From Metabacillus rhizolycopersici (lineage in GTDB: Bacteria > Bacillota > Bacilli > Bacillales > Bacillaceae), in the NCBI RefSeq assembly GCF_020075705.1, contig NZ_JAIQUM010000031.1, positions 1 to 57,544 on the forward strand: a stretch of 57,544 nt of DNA. The letters are read 5' to 3'. A program made the position numbers and the translations under genes. Position 1 is the first letter of the stretch, and every line of letters begins with the position of its first letter. Positions 8,816-17,473 of the stretch are shown here, piece by piece. A model generated the notes under the pieces. The model did no database searches, was not told the DNA's origin, and worked only from the letters and a program-made list of their open reading frames with translations.

Positions 8816-9466
8816 ATGAAATTTAGTGCTGTAGACTTAAAGATATTTTTAAAAAATGTAGTTGAAGTAATGGAAGATAATAAAGAATATTTATCAGAGT
8901 TAGATCGTAAGCTTGGAGATGGTGATCACGGTGTGACAATGTCAATCGGTTGGCAAGCGATTGATGAAAAATTAAACGAAGAACTAGTTGCGGAAGAAGA
9001 TTGTGGGAAGATTTGTATTACTACAGGTCGTACTTTCTTAAGTGCTGTAGGATCTTCTGTTGGACCATTATATGCTACAGGATTTCTAAGAGGAGCTAAA
9101 GTTTTCCAAAATAAAACAGAATTAACTGGAGAAGACTTGAAAGATTTCTGGGTAGCATTTATTGAAGGAATTAAAGAGCGTGGAGGAGCAGAAGTGGGCG
9201 ATAAGACAATGATCGATACACTTTATCCTGCTTTGGAAAGTTTAAAATCCAATTTTGAAAAGGAACAAGATTTTGTAAACGCATTTACAGAGTCAGTTGC
9301 TGCTGCACATAAAGGAATGGAATCAACAAAAGACTTACTATCTAAACGTGGAAGATCAAGCCGTTTAGGTGAGAGATCATTAGGAAATCAAGATCCAGGT
9401 GCTACATCAGCTTACTTAATTCTTGAAACATTCTTAACTACAATTAACTCGGTTCAAACGGTATAA
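8816..9466 (+). CDS. dhaL: DhaL-type nucleotide-binding kinase subunit
   Basis: Protein of 216 residues. The nucleotide and Mg-binding segment DRKLGDGDHGVTM and the later GRSSRLGERSLGNQDPGA segment are typical of DhaL. The start is the ATG at 8816 with AAGGGGG upstream; an apparent extension upstream overlaps dhaK and is not expected. DhaL normally carries ADP that is rephosphorylated by the PTS protein DhaM, but no DhaM-like gene is in the window. Either DhaM is elsewhere or this pair uses ATP directly. Confidence 0.85.
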   Translation: MKFSAVDLKIFLKNVVEVMEDNKEYLSELDRKLGDGDHGVTMSIGWQAIDEKLNEELVAEEDCGKICITTGRTFLSAVGSSVGPLYATGFLRGAKVFQNKTELTGEDLKDFWVAFIEGIKERGGAEVGDKTMIDTLYPALESLKSNFEKEQDFVNAFTESVAAAHKGMESTKDLLSKRGRSSRLGERSLGNQDPGATSAYLILETFLTTINSVQTV

Positions 9467-9474
9467 AATGAAGG

Positions 9475-9536
9475 GTCTAATCTGATTCACCTATTGTCAA
9501 CTAAACGAAAGATTAATAGGTGAATCTTGATTAGAC
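9475..9536 (+). terminator. Long hairpin after dhaL
   Basis: GTCTAATC and GATTCACCTATT pair with AATAGGTGAATC and GATTAGAC. No U-run follows on the + strand, so it may stabilise or process the upstream message rather than terminate it. Confidence 0.5.
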
Positions 9537-9736
9537 AAAACAGCTTTTGCATGAAAGGTAGCAGATCATATGCTTTTTGTAGGGAGCTATCGAATAATTT
9601 ATTAACATTAAAGTAAATCCTTCTTTGGTTAGAATTAATTATATAGGGAAGTTCAATGAATTTAATGTATATTTATAACTTAATATGTATATTTATACAA
9701 TGTTGATAATTTTAACGTTACTAGGAGGAAATGATA

Positions 9737-10708
9737 ATGTACCCTAAAACGGATATTCGCAGTAAAGAGAATGTGCAAGGATTAGCCATGGATTTCTTAT
9801 CGGTTGCTCAACAGGCAGCGATTGCATCCTATCCTTGGGTTGGGAAAGGAAATAAACTGGAGGCTGACGGTGCAGGGACTGAAGCAATGCGCAATCACAT
9901 GAATACGATCGAAATGAGTGGGACGATTGTTATTGGAGAAGGAGAAATGGATGAAGCTCCAATGCTTTATATCGGAGAGGAACTTGGAACTGGGAATGGA
10001 CCAAAAGTCGATATCGCTGTTGACCCTGTCGAAGGAACAAATTTAATGGCAAAAGGACAGGATAACTCATTAGCAGTTATTGCTGTTGCAAGTAGAGGCA
10101 GCTTATTACACGCTCCAGATATGTATATGAAGAAGATCGCTGTAGGTCCAAAAGCTAAAGGTGCAATCGATTTAAATCTTTCATTAACGGAAAATATGTT
10201 ATCAGTAGCTAAGGCTTTAGGTAAGGAAGTTAGTGAATTAACAGTGATGATACAAGACCGCGAAAGACATGAGGAACTTATCAATCAAGTATTTGAACTT
10301 GGTGCAAGAGTCAAGCTATTTTCAGATGTTGATATTACTGGAGCAATTGCTACTGCAATTGAAGAAATGGATGTTGATATATTAGTAGGAACGGGTGGAG
10401 CCCCAGAAGGAGTACTTGCTGCAACTGCACTAAGATGTTTAGGTGGAGATTTTCAAGGTCAGCTTGTCCCTCAAACTGATGAAGAGTTCGCTCGGTGTAT
10501 AAAGATGGGAATTTCTGATCCAAATAAAGTACTAACAATAGAGGAGATTGTTAAATCTGATGATTGCTTTTTTGTAGCAACTGGAATCACAGATGGAACT
10601 CTATTAAAGGGTGTAAGTAAAAAAGAAAATGGTGTTATGTTAACACATTCGTTTATTGCTGTTGGAGGTAAGAAACAAAGTTACCAATTTATTGAATCAC
10701 GTGATTAA
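9737..10708 (+). CDS. glpX: Class II fructose-1,6-bisphosphatase, GlpX
   Basis: Protein of 323 residues. GADGAGTEAMR-type, IGEGEMDEAPMLYIG and DPVEGTNLMAKG motifs are the metal and substrate loops of GlpX. ATG at 9737 is chosen because AGGAGG is eight bases upstream; the ATG at 9731 is too close. It makes F6P from FBP; relatives also hydrolyse sedoheptulose-1,7-bisphosphate. In this operon it would supply the F6P that transaldolase needs as co-substrate to absorb erythrose-4-phosphate (inference). It is separated from tkt by a family A repeat and a hairpin. Confidence 0.88.
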   Translation: MYPKTDIRSKENVQGLAMDFLSVAQQAAIASYPWVGKGNKLEADGAGTEAMRNHMNTIEMSGTIVIGEGEMDEAPMLYIGEELGTGNGPKVDIAVDPVEGTNLMAKGQDNSLAVIAVASRGSLLHAPDMYMKKIAVGPKAKGAIDLNLSLTENMLSVAKALGKEVSELTVMIQDRERHEELINQVFELGARVKLFSDVDITGAIATAIEEMDVDILVGTGGAPEGVLAATALRCLGGDFQGQLVPQTDEEFARCIKMGISDPNKVLTIEEIVKSDDCFFVATGITDGTLLKGVSKKENGVMLTHSFIAVGGKKQSYQFIESRD

Positions 10709-10801
10709 TAATAGAAAACAAGGTTAAAAGTCACCCACTTTCCTATAAAGCAAAAAATCTAAATGAACATGTAGGTTTTCTCTTGAATCAAAGTTCTCAA
10801 G

Positions 10802-10960
10802 GTTATCCCGCATTAACGGGCAGTAATACCCCACCTCTAAGCTTGAGTGAATCACAAAGAGGCGAAGGTGGGGGATAACTGCCCGTAAAAGCCCGATAAG
10901 TCTCGCTATCCATCAGTGGGGGATAAGGAAAACCCCCACTGATGGAAGTCTCACTTTATA
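10802..10960 (+). repeat. Structured repeat family A, copy 3
   Basis: Same two-hairpin layout as the other copies, with different loop sequence. The inner stem is ACCCCACCT against AGGTGGGG, a paired change from CTCCCACTT/AAGTGGGAG in copy 2. Hairpin 2 is again CCATCAGTGGGGG with CCCCCACTGATGG. Confidence 0.87.
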
Positions 10961-10965
10961 AGCCA

Positions 10966-11007
10966 CTCAATAATAGAAGGGCAGGAAGCCATCCTTCTAT
11001 TATTGAG
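10966..11007 (+). terminator. Terminator-like hairpin between glpX and tkt
   Basis: A 15-bp perfect stem, CTCAATAATAGAAGG with CCTTCTATTATTGAG, is followed by CGTTTTAT. It abuts repeat copy 3 and lies 82 bases before the tkt start. Confidence 0.6.
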
Positions 11008-11089
11008 CGTTTTATGCAATTTTTATGGATTTAAGATACGTACCTCTCAGAAGGAAAGATTCTAAACATTTTATTAGGAGGAAGTAAAT

Positions 11090-13093
11090 ATGATTGAACA
11101 AAAGGTAAATATCGATCAGTTATCTATTCATACAATTAGAACATTATCAATTGATGTAATTGAAAAAGTAGGCTCAGGTCATCCAGGTATGCCGATGGGG
11201 GCTGCACCAATGGCTTATGCACTTTGGTCAAAATTTATGAATTATAATCCAAATAATCCAAACTGGTTTAACCGCGACCGTTTTGTGTTATCAGCGGGTC
11301 ATGGTTCGATGTTATTATATAGTCTACTTCACTTAACTGGGTACGACGTTTCTATCGATGACTTAAAGAACTTTCGTCAATGGGGAAGTAAGACTCCTGG
11401 ACATCCGGAGTATGGTCATACGCCAGGTGTTGATGCAACAACTGGTCCGTTAGGGCAAGGGATTGCAATGGCAGTCGGAATGGCTATGGCTGAGAGACAT
11501 TTAGCAGCAACTTATAATCGAGATGACCTTAACGTCGTAGATCATTACACATATAGTATTTGTGGTGATGGAGACTTAATGGAAGGTGTATCTGCTGAAG
11601 CGGCTTCATTAGCAGGACATCTTAAACTTGGTAAATTGGTTGTTCTTTATGATTCAAATGATATATCACTTGATGGTGAACTTAATATGTCATTTAGTGA
11701 GAATGTTGAAGACCGATTTAAGGCATACAACTGGCAAGTCATCCGTGTAGAGGATGGCAATGATGTAGAAGCAATCTCTCGAGCGATTGCAAAAGCGAAA
11801 GCAAATACAGAACAGCCAACTTTAATTGAAGTAAAAACGGTCATTGGATATGGTTCTCCCAATAAAGGAGGTAAATCTGCTTCACATGGTTCACCACTTG
11901 GGAAAGATGAAATACAACTTGTAAAAGAACATTATAAATGGACCTATGAAGAAGACTTTTTTATCCCAGAAGATGTCAAGTTACATTTTGAAGAACTTAA
12001 AGAAGCGGCAGAAGTGAAAGAGGGAAGATGGAATGAACTATTCTCACAATACGAGGAATCATATCCATCACTTGCTAAGGAATTAAAAATAGCAATCAAT
12101 GGTGAGTTACCAGAAGGTTGGGATTCGGATGTTCCGGTATACCGTGTAGGAGAAGATAAACTAGCATCTCGTGCATCTAGTGGTGAAGTTCTTAACGCAC
12201 TTGCTAAAAATGTTCCTCAATTATTCGGTGGATCAGCTGATTTAGCTTCTTCTAATAAAACATTATTAAATGGAGAAACAGATTTTAGTAGTAAAAATTA
12301 TAGCGGTAGAAACATCTGGTTTGGTGTTCGTGAATTTGGAATGGGAGCGGCTGTTAACGGAATGGCATTACACGGTGGTGTAAAAGTTTTCGGTGCAACA
12401 TTCTTTGTATTCTCTGACTATTTGCGTCCTGCAATTCGTTTGTCAGCATTAATGAAGCTTCCTGTTACATATGTATTTACACATGATAGTATTGCGGTTG
12501 GTGAAGATGGACCAACACATGAACCTATTGAACAGCTAGCAGCATTACGTGCGATGCCTGGTGTATCTACAATTCGACCAGCTGATGCGAATGAGACAGC
12601 AGCTGCATGGAAGCTTGCACTAGAAAGTAAAGATGAGCCAACAGCTCTTGTTCTGACTCGTCAAGATTTACCAACACTTGTTGATTCCCAAAAAGCCTAT
12701 ACCGGTGTGAAAAAGGGAGCATATATTATTTCTGAAACAACGGGTGAGGTTGCTGGTTTCCTATTAGCTTCTGGATCTGAAGTTCCGTTAGCAGTTGAAG
12801 CGCAAAAGGCTTTAGAAGAAGAAGGTATTTTTGTATCAGTTATTAGTATGCCAAGCTGGGACCGATTTGAAAAACAATCGCAAGCCTATAAAGAAAGTGT
12901 TCTTCCGAAAAATGTGACAGCACGACTTGGAATTGAGATGGGGGCTTCCTTAGGTTGGAGTAAATACGTTGGAGATAACGGGGCTGTTCTAGCAATTGAT
13001 CAATTTGGGGCTTCTGCACCTGGAGAAAAAATTATTGAAGAATATGGATTTACAGTTGAAAATGTTATTTCTCAATTTAAAAAGCTTATCTAA
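11090..13093 (+). CDS. tkt: Transketolase
   Basis: Protein of 667 residues, full length. It has the N-terminal [17 protein letters not shown] segment, the thiamine-diphosphate motif beginning GDGDLMEG and ending in the SNDIS segment, GSADLASSN, and the central [16 protein letters not shown] segment. TAGGAGG precedes the ATG. It transfers two-carbon units between ketose and aldose phosphates in the non-oxidative pentose phosphate pathway. Here E4P plus xylulose-5-P would give F6P and GAP. It is probably a pathway-dedicated paralogue, with a housekeeping copy expected elsewhere. Confidence 0.92.
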   Translation: MIEQKVNIDQLSIHTIRTLSIDVIEKVGSGHPGMPMGAAPMAYALWSKFMNYNPNNPNWFNRDRFVLSAGHGSMLLYSLLHLTGYDVSIDDLKNFRQWGSKTPGHPEYGHTPGVDATTGPLGQGIAMAVGMAMAERHLAATYNRDDLNVVDHYTYSICGDGDLMEGVSAEAASLAGHLKLGKLVVLYDSNDISLDGELNMSFSENVEDRFKAYNWQVIRVEDGNDVEAISRAIAKAKANTEQPTLIEVKTVIGYGSPNKGGKSASHGSPLGKDEIQLVKEHYKWTYEEDFFIPEDVKLHFEELKEAAEVKEGRWNELFSQYEESYPSLAKELKIAINGELPEGWDSDVPVYRVGEDKLASRASSGEVLNALAKNVPQLFGGSADLASSNKTLLNGETDFSSKNYSGRNIWFGVREFGMGAAVNGMALHGGVKVFGATFFVFSDYLRPAIRLSALMKLPVTYVFTHDSIAVGEDGPTHEPIEQLAALRAMPGVSTIRPADANETAAAWKLALESKDEPTALVLTRQDLPTLVDSQKAYTGVKKGAYIISETTGEVAGFLLASGSEVPLAVEAQKALEEEGIFVSVISMPSWDRFEKQSQAYKESVLPKNVTARLGIEMGASLGWSKYVGDNGAVLAIDQFGASAPGEKIIEEYGFTVENVISQFKKLI

Positions 13094-13138
13094 TTATTGA
13101 ATTTAAACAGAGGATAAAGAAACTATATTATCATTTTT

Positions 13139-13174
13139 TGGCAGAATTAACCGGTAGGTAATCTGCCATTTTTT
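13139..13174 (+). terminator. Terminator/attenuator between tkt and pfkA-like gene
   Basis: TGGCAGA pairs with TCTGCCA with an imperfect inner stem, followed by a T6 run. It lies only 38 bases before the pfkA-like start, so it may set the ratio of the two genes by partial termination. Confidence 0.65.
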
Positions 13175-13211
13175 ATATCAGCATGTCTTTAAAAACATGG
13201 AGGTAAGAAGA

Positions 13212-14177
13212 ATGGAGAAAATTGCAGTATTAACCAGTGGTGGCGATGCACCAGGGATGAATGCGGCCATTCGTGCTGTCGTTCGAAGGGGAATCTTTAA
13301 GGGGCTAGATGTTTATGGTGTACAACGTGGTTTTAAAGGTTTAATTGACGGGGACTTTGTGAAAATGAACCATGGCAGTGTAGGTGATATTATTCAGCGG
13401 GGCGGGACAATTTTACAATGTGCACATTTTGAAGATTTTGAGACGGTTGAAGTTCAACAGCAGATGTTAGCTCAACTAAAAGAAAACGACATTGATGGCC
13501 TCGTTGTAATTGGGGGGAATGATTCCTTTAAGTGTGCGGGGAATTTGAACGCTCAAGGATTCTCTACAATTGGAATTCCTTCAACCATTGACAACGATAT
13601 GGCGGGGACGGAGTATACAATTGGATTCGATACAGCAGTAAACACAGCTGTGAAAGCCGTTGATAACATTCGTGATACCGCATTCTCTCATGATCGTAAT
13701 TATGTTATTGAAGTTATGGGACGTCATGCTGGTGATATTGCGCTATGGTCAGGAATGTGCTCAGGGGCAGAATCGATTATTATTCCGGAAGCCGATCATG
13801 ATTTAGAGGATGTTGTTGACCGTATTAAGCGAGAATATGAGCGTGGAAAGACACACAGCATTGTAGTGGTCGCAGAAGGGGTAGGGAAAGGAATCGGGAG
13901 AGAGGTGGGGAAACTTATTCAAGAAAAAACAGGCTTTGACACAAAAGTGATTATACTAGGCCATGTTCAACGTGGAGGCTCCCCTAGTGCTTACGATCGG
14001 ATGAGGGGCAGTCAGATGGGAGCAAAAGCCGTGGATTTATTAGTAAAAGGAGAAAGAGGTGTAATGGTTGGATTAAAAAATGGTGGGCTGATTCATACGC
14101 CATTTGAGGAAGTTGCCAAAGAAAAACATCTGCTTGATTTGAATGTCCACCAGTTAGCAAGAAGTCTCTCAATATAG
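13212..14177 (+). CDS. Atypical phosphofructokinase (PfkA family) with altered nucleotide site
   Basis: Protein of 321 residues that aligns without gaps to bacterial PfkA over at least the first 130 residues. The sugar-phosphate and catalytic residues are intact (TIDND at 125-129, MGRHAGDIA). The ATP loop is not: GGDGS is GGNDS (Asn103, Asp104), Arg72 is His, Tyr41 is Phe, and position 124 is Ser instead of Gly. Asp at 104 is typical of pyrophosphate-dependent enzymes, but those carry Lys at 124. The phosphoryl donor or substrate may therefore differ. The start at 13212 has GGAGG ten bases upstream; an earlier ATG lies within that site. Confidence 0.85.
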   Translation: MEKIAVLTSGGDAPGMNAAIRAVVRRGIFKGLDVYGVQRGFKGLIDGDFVKMNHGSVGDIIQRGGTILQCAHFEDFETVEVQQQMLAQLKENDIDGLVVIGGNDSFKCAGNLNAQGFSTIGIPSTIDNDMAGTEYTIGFDTAVNTAVKAVDNIRDTAFSHDRNYVIEVMGRHAGDIALWSGMCSGAESIIIPEADHDLEDVVDRIKREYERGKTHSIVVVAEGVGKGIGREVGKLIQEKTGFDTKVIILGHVQRGGSPSAYDRMRGSQMGAKAVDLLVKGERGVMVGLKNGGLIHTPFEEVAKEKHLLDLNVHQLARSLSI

Positions 14178-14237
14178 GTCTAAAAAGCCTAATGAAAATA
14201 CAAATGAATTCTATATAAAAAGGAGATGTAACAAGAC

Positions 14238-14906
14238 ATGAAATTTTTCATTGATACTGCAAATCTTGAAGATATTAAAAAGGCATATAAAATTGGGATT
14301 TTATCTGGTGTTACAACGAATCCATCATTAGTAGCTAAAGAAGGGATTAAATTCGAAGATCGAATCACTGAAATTTGTCAAACAGTACCTGAAGTAGAAT
14401 CTGTTTCAGCGGAAGTGACTCCTGAAGCAGTGACTGCTGAAGAAATGATTGCAGAAGCTGAAGAATTGATAAAAACTAATAATGGGGACAAGAACATAAC
14501 GATTAAACTTCCAATGACTATACCTGGGTTAGAAGCTTGCCGTTATTTAACCAAAAAAGGAGTAAAAACAAACGTTACTCTTATCTTTACTGTGAATCAA
14601 GCGCTTTTAGCCGCTCGAGCTGGCGCCACATATGTTTCGCCATTTTTAGGTAGGTTAGATGACATTTCTGAAGATGGAGTTCTATTAGTAGAAAAAATTG
14701 CTCAATTATTCCGTGTTCATCAAATAAATTCACAAATAATTGCTGCTTCTGTGCGCCATCCTGATCATGTAACACGTGTAGCTATGGCAGGCGCTCATAT
14801 TGCAACGGTTCCATACTCAGTCATTGAGCAACTTTCAAAGCATCCTCTTACAGATCAAGGGATCGAAAAATTTGCTACTGATTGGGAAAAGGCTCCAAAA
14901 CGTTAA
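14238..14906 (+). CDS. tal: Transaldolase, TalC/MipB subfamily
   Basis: Protein of 222 residues, the short transaldolase type. [13 protein letters not shown] and GVTTNPSL are at the N-terminus, the Schiff-base lysine is in ITIKLPMT, and [11 protein letters not shown] follows. Glu in SAEV and Phe in PFLGR favour transaldolase over fructose-6-phosphate aldolase, which has Gln and Tyr there. It would move the dihydroxyacetone unit from F6P to E4P, making sedoheptulose-7-P, the entry step for a tetritol-derived E4P pool. AAAAGGAGATG precedes the ATG. It is the last gene of the run and is followed by a strong terminator. Confidence 0.88.
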   Translation: MKFFIDTANLEDIKKAYKIGILSGVTTNPSLVAKEGIKFEDRITEICQTVPEVESVSAEVTPEAVTAEEMIAEAEELIKTNNGDKNITIKLPMTIPGLEACRYLTKKGVKTNVTLIFTVNQALLAARAGATYVSPFLGRLDDISEDGVLLVEKIAQLFRVHQINSQIIAASVRHPDHVTRVAMAGAHIATVPYSVIEQLSKHPLTDQGIEKFATDWEKAPKR

Positions 14907-14958
14907 GTGCATTTAACATTAAGATTGATATAGATTTATTTCATTCTTAACGGATAGT

Positions 14959-15009
14959 AATAGGAGGATAGAACAAAACGGTCAGACTCTTTTGTTCTAT
15001 CCTCCTATT
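14959..15009 (+). terminator. Terminator of the glpX-tkt-pfk-tal run
   Basis: A 20-bp perfect stem: AATAGGAGGATAGAACAAAA (14959-14978) pairs with its complement at 14990-15009. The ten bases before it (CTTAACGGATAGTAAT) resemble the left end of repeat family A. Confidence 0.8.
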
Positions 15010-15019
15010 TGTCGTTTCT

Positions 15020-15300
15020 TAATCTATGGAAATTTCATCGACCGTCATATACTAGTCCTCTATTTGAAGAAGTAACAACGACAAATACTGTAATTATTCA
15101 AGGTGAAAGCTTCTTTGTAGTAGACCTGTTTGTTTTAAAGCAAAACCCGTTTTAAATGTCATGACGAACCGAGAGAATTATGTATGAGGATATAGATGAA
15201 CAGATTGAAAGTAGAGGAAATAACACCGTATCCCTTCATGATAAGTATGTGCTTAAGTTTGCTAGCCTGTTTGGAGAAATAGAGGGATCAGATTGATAAT
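15020..15300 (+). pseudogene. Possible decayed coding remnants, family not recognised
   Basis: Two short open stretches read like protein. One begins FHRPSYTSPLFEEVTTTNTV (near 15028) and ends at a stop near 15153. The other begins MYEDIDEQIESRGNNTVSLH (near 15181) and ends at 15297. Neither has a good ribosome binding site, and stops separate them. I do not recognise the family, and chance is possible. Confidence 0.3.
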
Positions 15301-15385
15301 CAGGATAGACAACATCGGAAACGAGGCATAGCAATAAATACTATACCTCCAGGATATATGGATTTTAACTCTTGCTATTTAGGAA

Positions 15386-15602
15386 ATTATAAAATTCTTG
15401 TACTGTGGATAAGCGCACGACATCAAGCGTAAGCGTCCGACCCCGAAGCACAGGACGTGCAAGTGCAGTCAATGCGACAGGACGTCGCGTTCTTGACTGC
15501 CTCTTGGGTCTACAGCCAATCAGGAATTGAAGGTAAAAACCACCTTCTATTCCTGATCGTCTTATTTGCCCGAGGCTGATTAAGGCGCTTGCGCTTTTGT
15601 TC
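15386..15602. repeat. Repeat family B (GCGCTT type), long copy
   Basis: It begins at ATAAAATTCTTGTACTGTGG, continues GATAAGCGCACGACATC, and ends GCCCGAGGCTGATTAAGGCG then CTTGCGCTTTTG. The inside holds further inverted repeats, for example AGGAATTGAAGG with CCTTCTATTCCT. Related copies are at 28600-28735, 35663-35715 and 37775-37903. It abuts the SDR stop codon. Confidence 0.75.
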
Positions 15603-16370
15603 CTATTTAATCGTATTTCCACCATCCATTACCATATTTTCACCTGTAATTAAATTTGTTGCATCGCAGGCCAAGAATAAGGCAATAGCAGCAACTTCTT
15701 CAGGGTATCCAAAGCGTCCGAGTGGAATTTCCCTTTTAGCTTTTTCACCTTTTTCTCCAGCCCATGCCTTTTTGCCTAATTCAGTTAAAACAACAGTAGG
15801 TGAGATAGCGTTTACTTTAATGTCAAATTGAGCCCATTCATAAGCAAGTACTTTAGTCACCCCAAGAATCCCAGCTTTACTTGCAGCATAAGCGACGTGA
15901 TTATCTAATGCAATAAGTGCTGCCTGAGAAGCTAGGTTGATAATGTTACCACCATGTCCTTGTTCAATCATTATACTACCGACTTTCTGGCACATTTTAA
16001 ATGATCCAGTTAAGTTAAGATCAATCGTTTTTTGCCAGTAATGATCTGAAATGTTTTCTGCATCATCGAGTAATACAATTCCAGCACAGTTTACGAGAAT
16101 ATCAATTTTGCCGAAATGTTCTTTTACTTGCTGGATTGCACTGTCCATACTTTCATTATTGGTAACATCGCATTGTATACCGATAGCGTTTACTGGACTT
16201 AATTCCTTAGCAATATCTTTCACATTATCGTTTAGGTCAAGAATAGCAACTTTTGCCCCTTTTTCTAGGTATAATTCTGATACAGCTTTTCCAATTCCAC
16301 TGCCGCCACCTGTTACAATTGCGACTTTTTCTGTAATATTGAAGTTTTTATCGAATCCTTGAAAACCCAT
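15603..16370 (-). CDS. GolD/DthD-like short-chain polyol dehydrogenase (D-threitol dehydrogenase candidate)
   Basis: Protein of 255 residues with a classical SDR fold: TGGGSGIG cofactor loop, NCAG, and the YAASK active-site motif. The C-terminal run ISPTVVLTELGKKAWAGEKG and the ending GENMVMDGGNTIK match Listeria GolD and mycobacterial D-threitol dehydrogenase as I recall them. In that pathway D-threitol gives D-erythrulose, the same intermediate the DhaK/DhaL/RpiB genes would use. The promoter region carries the island's ATAAATGAAAA motif and a cre-like site. It faces the tal operon. Other secondary alcohols could be the substrate. Confidence 0.75.
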   Translation of the reverse strand: MGFQGFDKNFNITEKVAIVTGGGSGIGKAVSELYLEKGAKVAILDLNDNVKDIAKELSPVNAIGIQCDVTNNESMDSAIQQVKEHFGKIDILVNCAGIVLLDDAENISDHYWQKTIDLNLTGSFKMCQKVGSIMIEQGHGGNIINLASQAALIALDNHVAYAASKAGILGVTKVLAYEWAQFDIKVNAISPTVVLTELGKKAWAGEKGEKAKREIPLGRFGYPEEVAAIALFLACDATNLITGENMVMDGGNTIK

Positions 16371-16399
16371 AGATCATCTTCCTTTCTAATTGTGCGATT

Positions 16400-16413
16400 T
16401 GTTTGCGTTTTCA
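16400..16413. promoter_or_regulatory. Candidate cre site upstream of the SDR gene
   Basis: Read on the minus strand, TGAAAACGCAAACA matches the cre consensus at 13 of 14 positions. It is about 30 bases upstream of the SDR start. Confidence 0.5.
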
Positions 16414-16630
16414 TTGCGTTTGAAAAAATTATTATCAGAGAAAAATATGATTCTACATCATATAAATAAAAATCTTCTAACCTATTTTTCTCAGAAAATC
16501 AATTTTCTGTAGAAAACATACTATCGATATTTAAGTAATCCAAAATATTGATAGTATGTTTTCATTTTAATACAATTATTATTGTTTTTTCAATATTTAT
16601 TTTTGTTTTTGATTGATTGTTTTTTTATTA

Positions 16631-16641
16631 TTTTCATTTAT
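16631..16641 (-). promoter_or_regulatory. Shared 11-mer ATAAATGAAAA upstream of the SDR gene
   Basis: An exact copy, in the orientation of the SDR gene, of the motif found at 4147, 7207 and 7250. It is a candidate operator of the DeoR-family regulator. Confidence 0.4.
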
Positions 16642-16779
16642 TGTTGTTTATCGATTTTTTATTTACATCTTATTTAATAATTTATTAATTTTTATATAAC
16701 TACTATTTTACTTGATAATATTAACGAACCTTGGAAGAACGTTTTTCATAAAACTTAAGAATGTAGATAGGATCAAGAA

Positions 16780-17043
16780 AGTAGATGTAGCACCTAGAGC
16801 TTATACGCCAAAAGATTTGTCCCTAAACGGCTGGGACTTCCTTTTTTAGATACAAGATATTTCGTAAAATAATCAGGTAGGTGCTGATTAGTGAAATGGT
16901 GGAAGAAGCAAGGACAATTGTAGGGTGGGAGCCGAATGTAGTTGTAAGAATTACGATGACAGCTTGCCTTCTTGGGGTCACTTTGAAGAAAAAGCCCAAT
17001 CATATGAAGATAAAGTAATTCCAGTAAATGTGAAAAAAGTTTA
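16780..17043 (+). pseudogene. Decayed coding remnant, family not recognised
   Basis: Two protein-like pieces are separated by stops and a frame change. AYTPKDLSLNGWDFL lies at about 16800-16845, and DSLPSWGHFEEKAQSYEDKV continues to IPVNVKKV and a stop at about 17043. This is a typical look for a degraded gene, but I cannot name the parent. Confidence 0.35.
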
Positions 17044-17188
17044 GCGATAAAGGTATAGTACTTGGAAGCTAATGATATTAGAAATGTTTGTTAATAATGG
17101 TGAACAATAATTTGATACAAAGGACTTGATTTACTTAGTTAGGTCGATTTACCGATTAACAATGTATATAGAATAGCCAGAAACTATT

Positions 17189-17228
17189 AACCGACTAATC
17201 ATTTTTCTTAATCGTGAATTAGTCGGTT
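17189..17228. terminator. Hairpin in the gene-poor stretch
   Basis: AACCGACTAAT pairs with ATTAGTCGGTT across an 18-base loop. No intact gene ends here, so it may be a relic of the decayed gene upstream. Confidence 0.4.
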
Positions 17229-17473
17229 TGTGTTAAGTTACTGTTTTTTATGTAGATATTTACTATTAATTTAATTGCCGTAATCATTTGGCGGCTTATT
17301 CTGAGATTCAACAAGAGGAATTTGCAAGTGAAGTTTATGGTTACAGGGCGACAAGGCATCAATGTGAGGTTGGAACTGGATATTTTGATGAAGTAGCTCA
17401 GACGATTTCTGAGAGGCATTGTCTACTACAGCATTGAAAGGTTCTACTGAGGCGGAGCAATTTACAAAATATC

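Noticed and set aside
10802..10960. Repeat family A as a riboswitch for tkt
   Set aside because: The same element follows eltD and yisK and precedes yhfN, unrelated genes, and contains no aptamer pattern I recognise.
14238..14906. Fructose-6-phosphate aldolase instead of transaldolase
   Set aside because: Active-site positions that are Gln and Tyr in that enzyme are Glu (SAEV) and Phe (PFLGR) here, as in transaldolase.
15365..15625. 86-codon minus-strand frame over repeat family B
   Set aside because: It is contained in the repeat, reads as low-complexity basic sequence and overlaps the SDR 3' end; no start signal.
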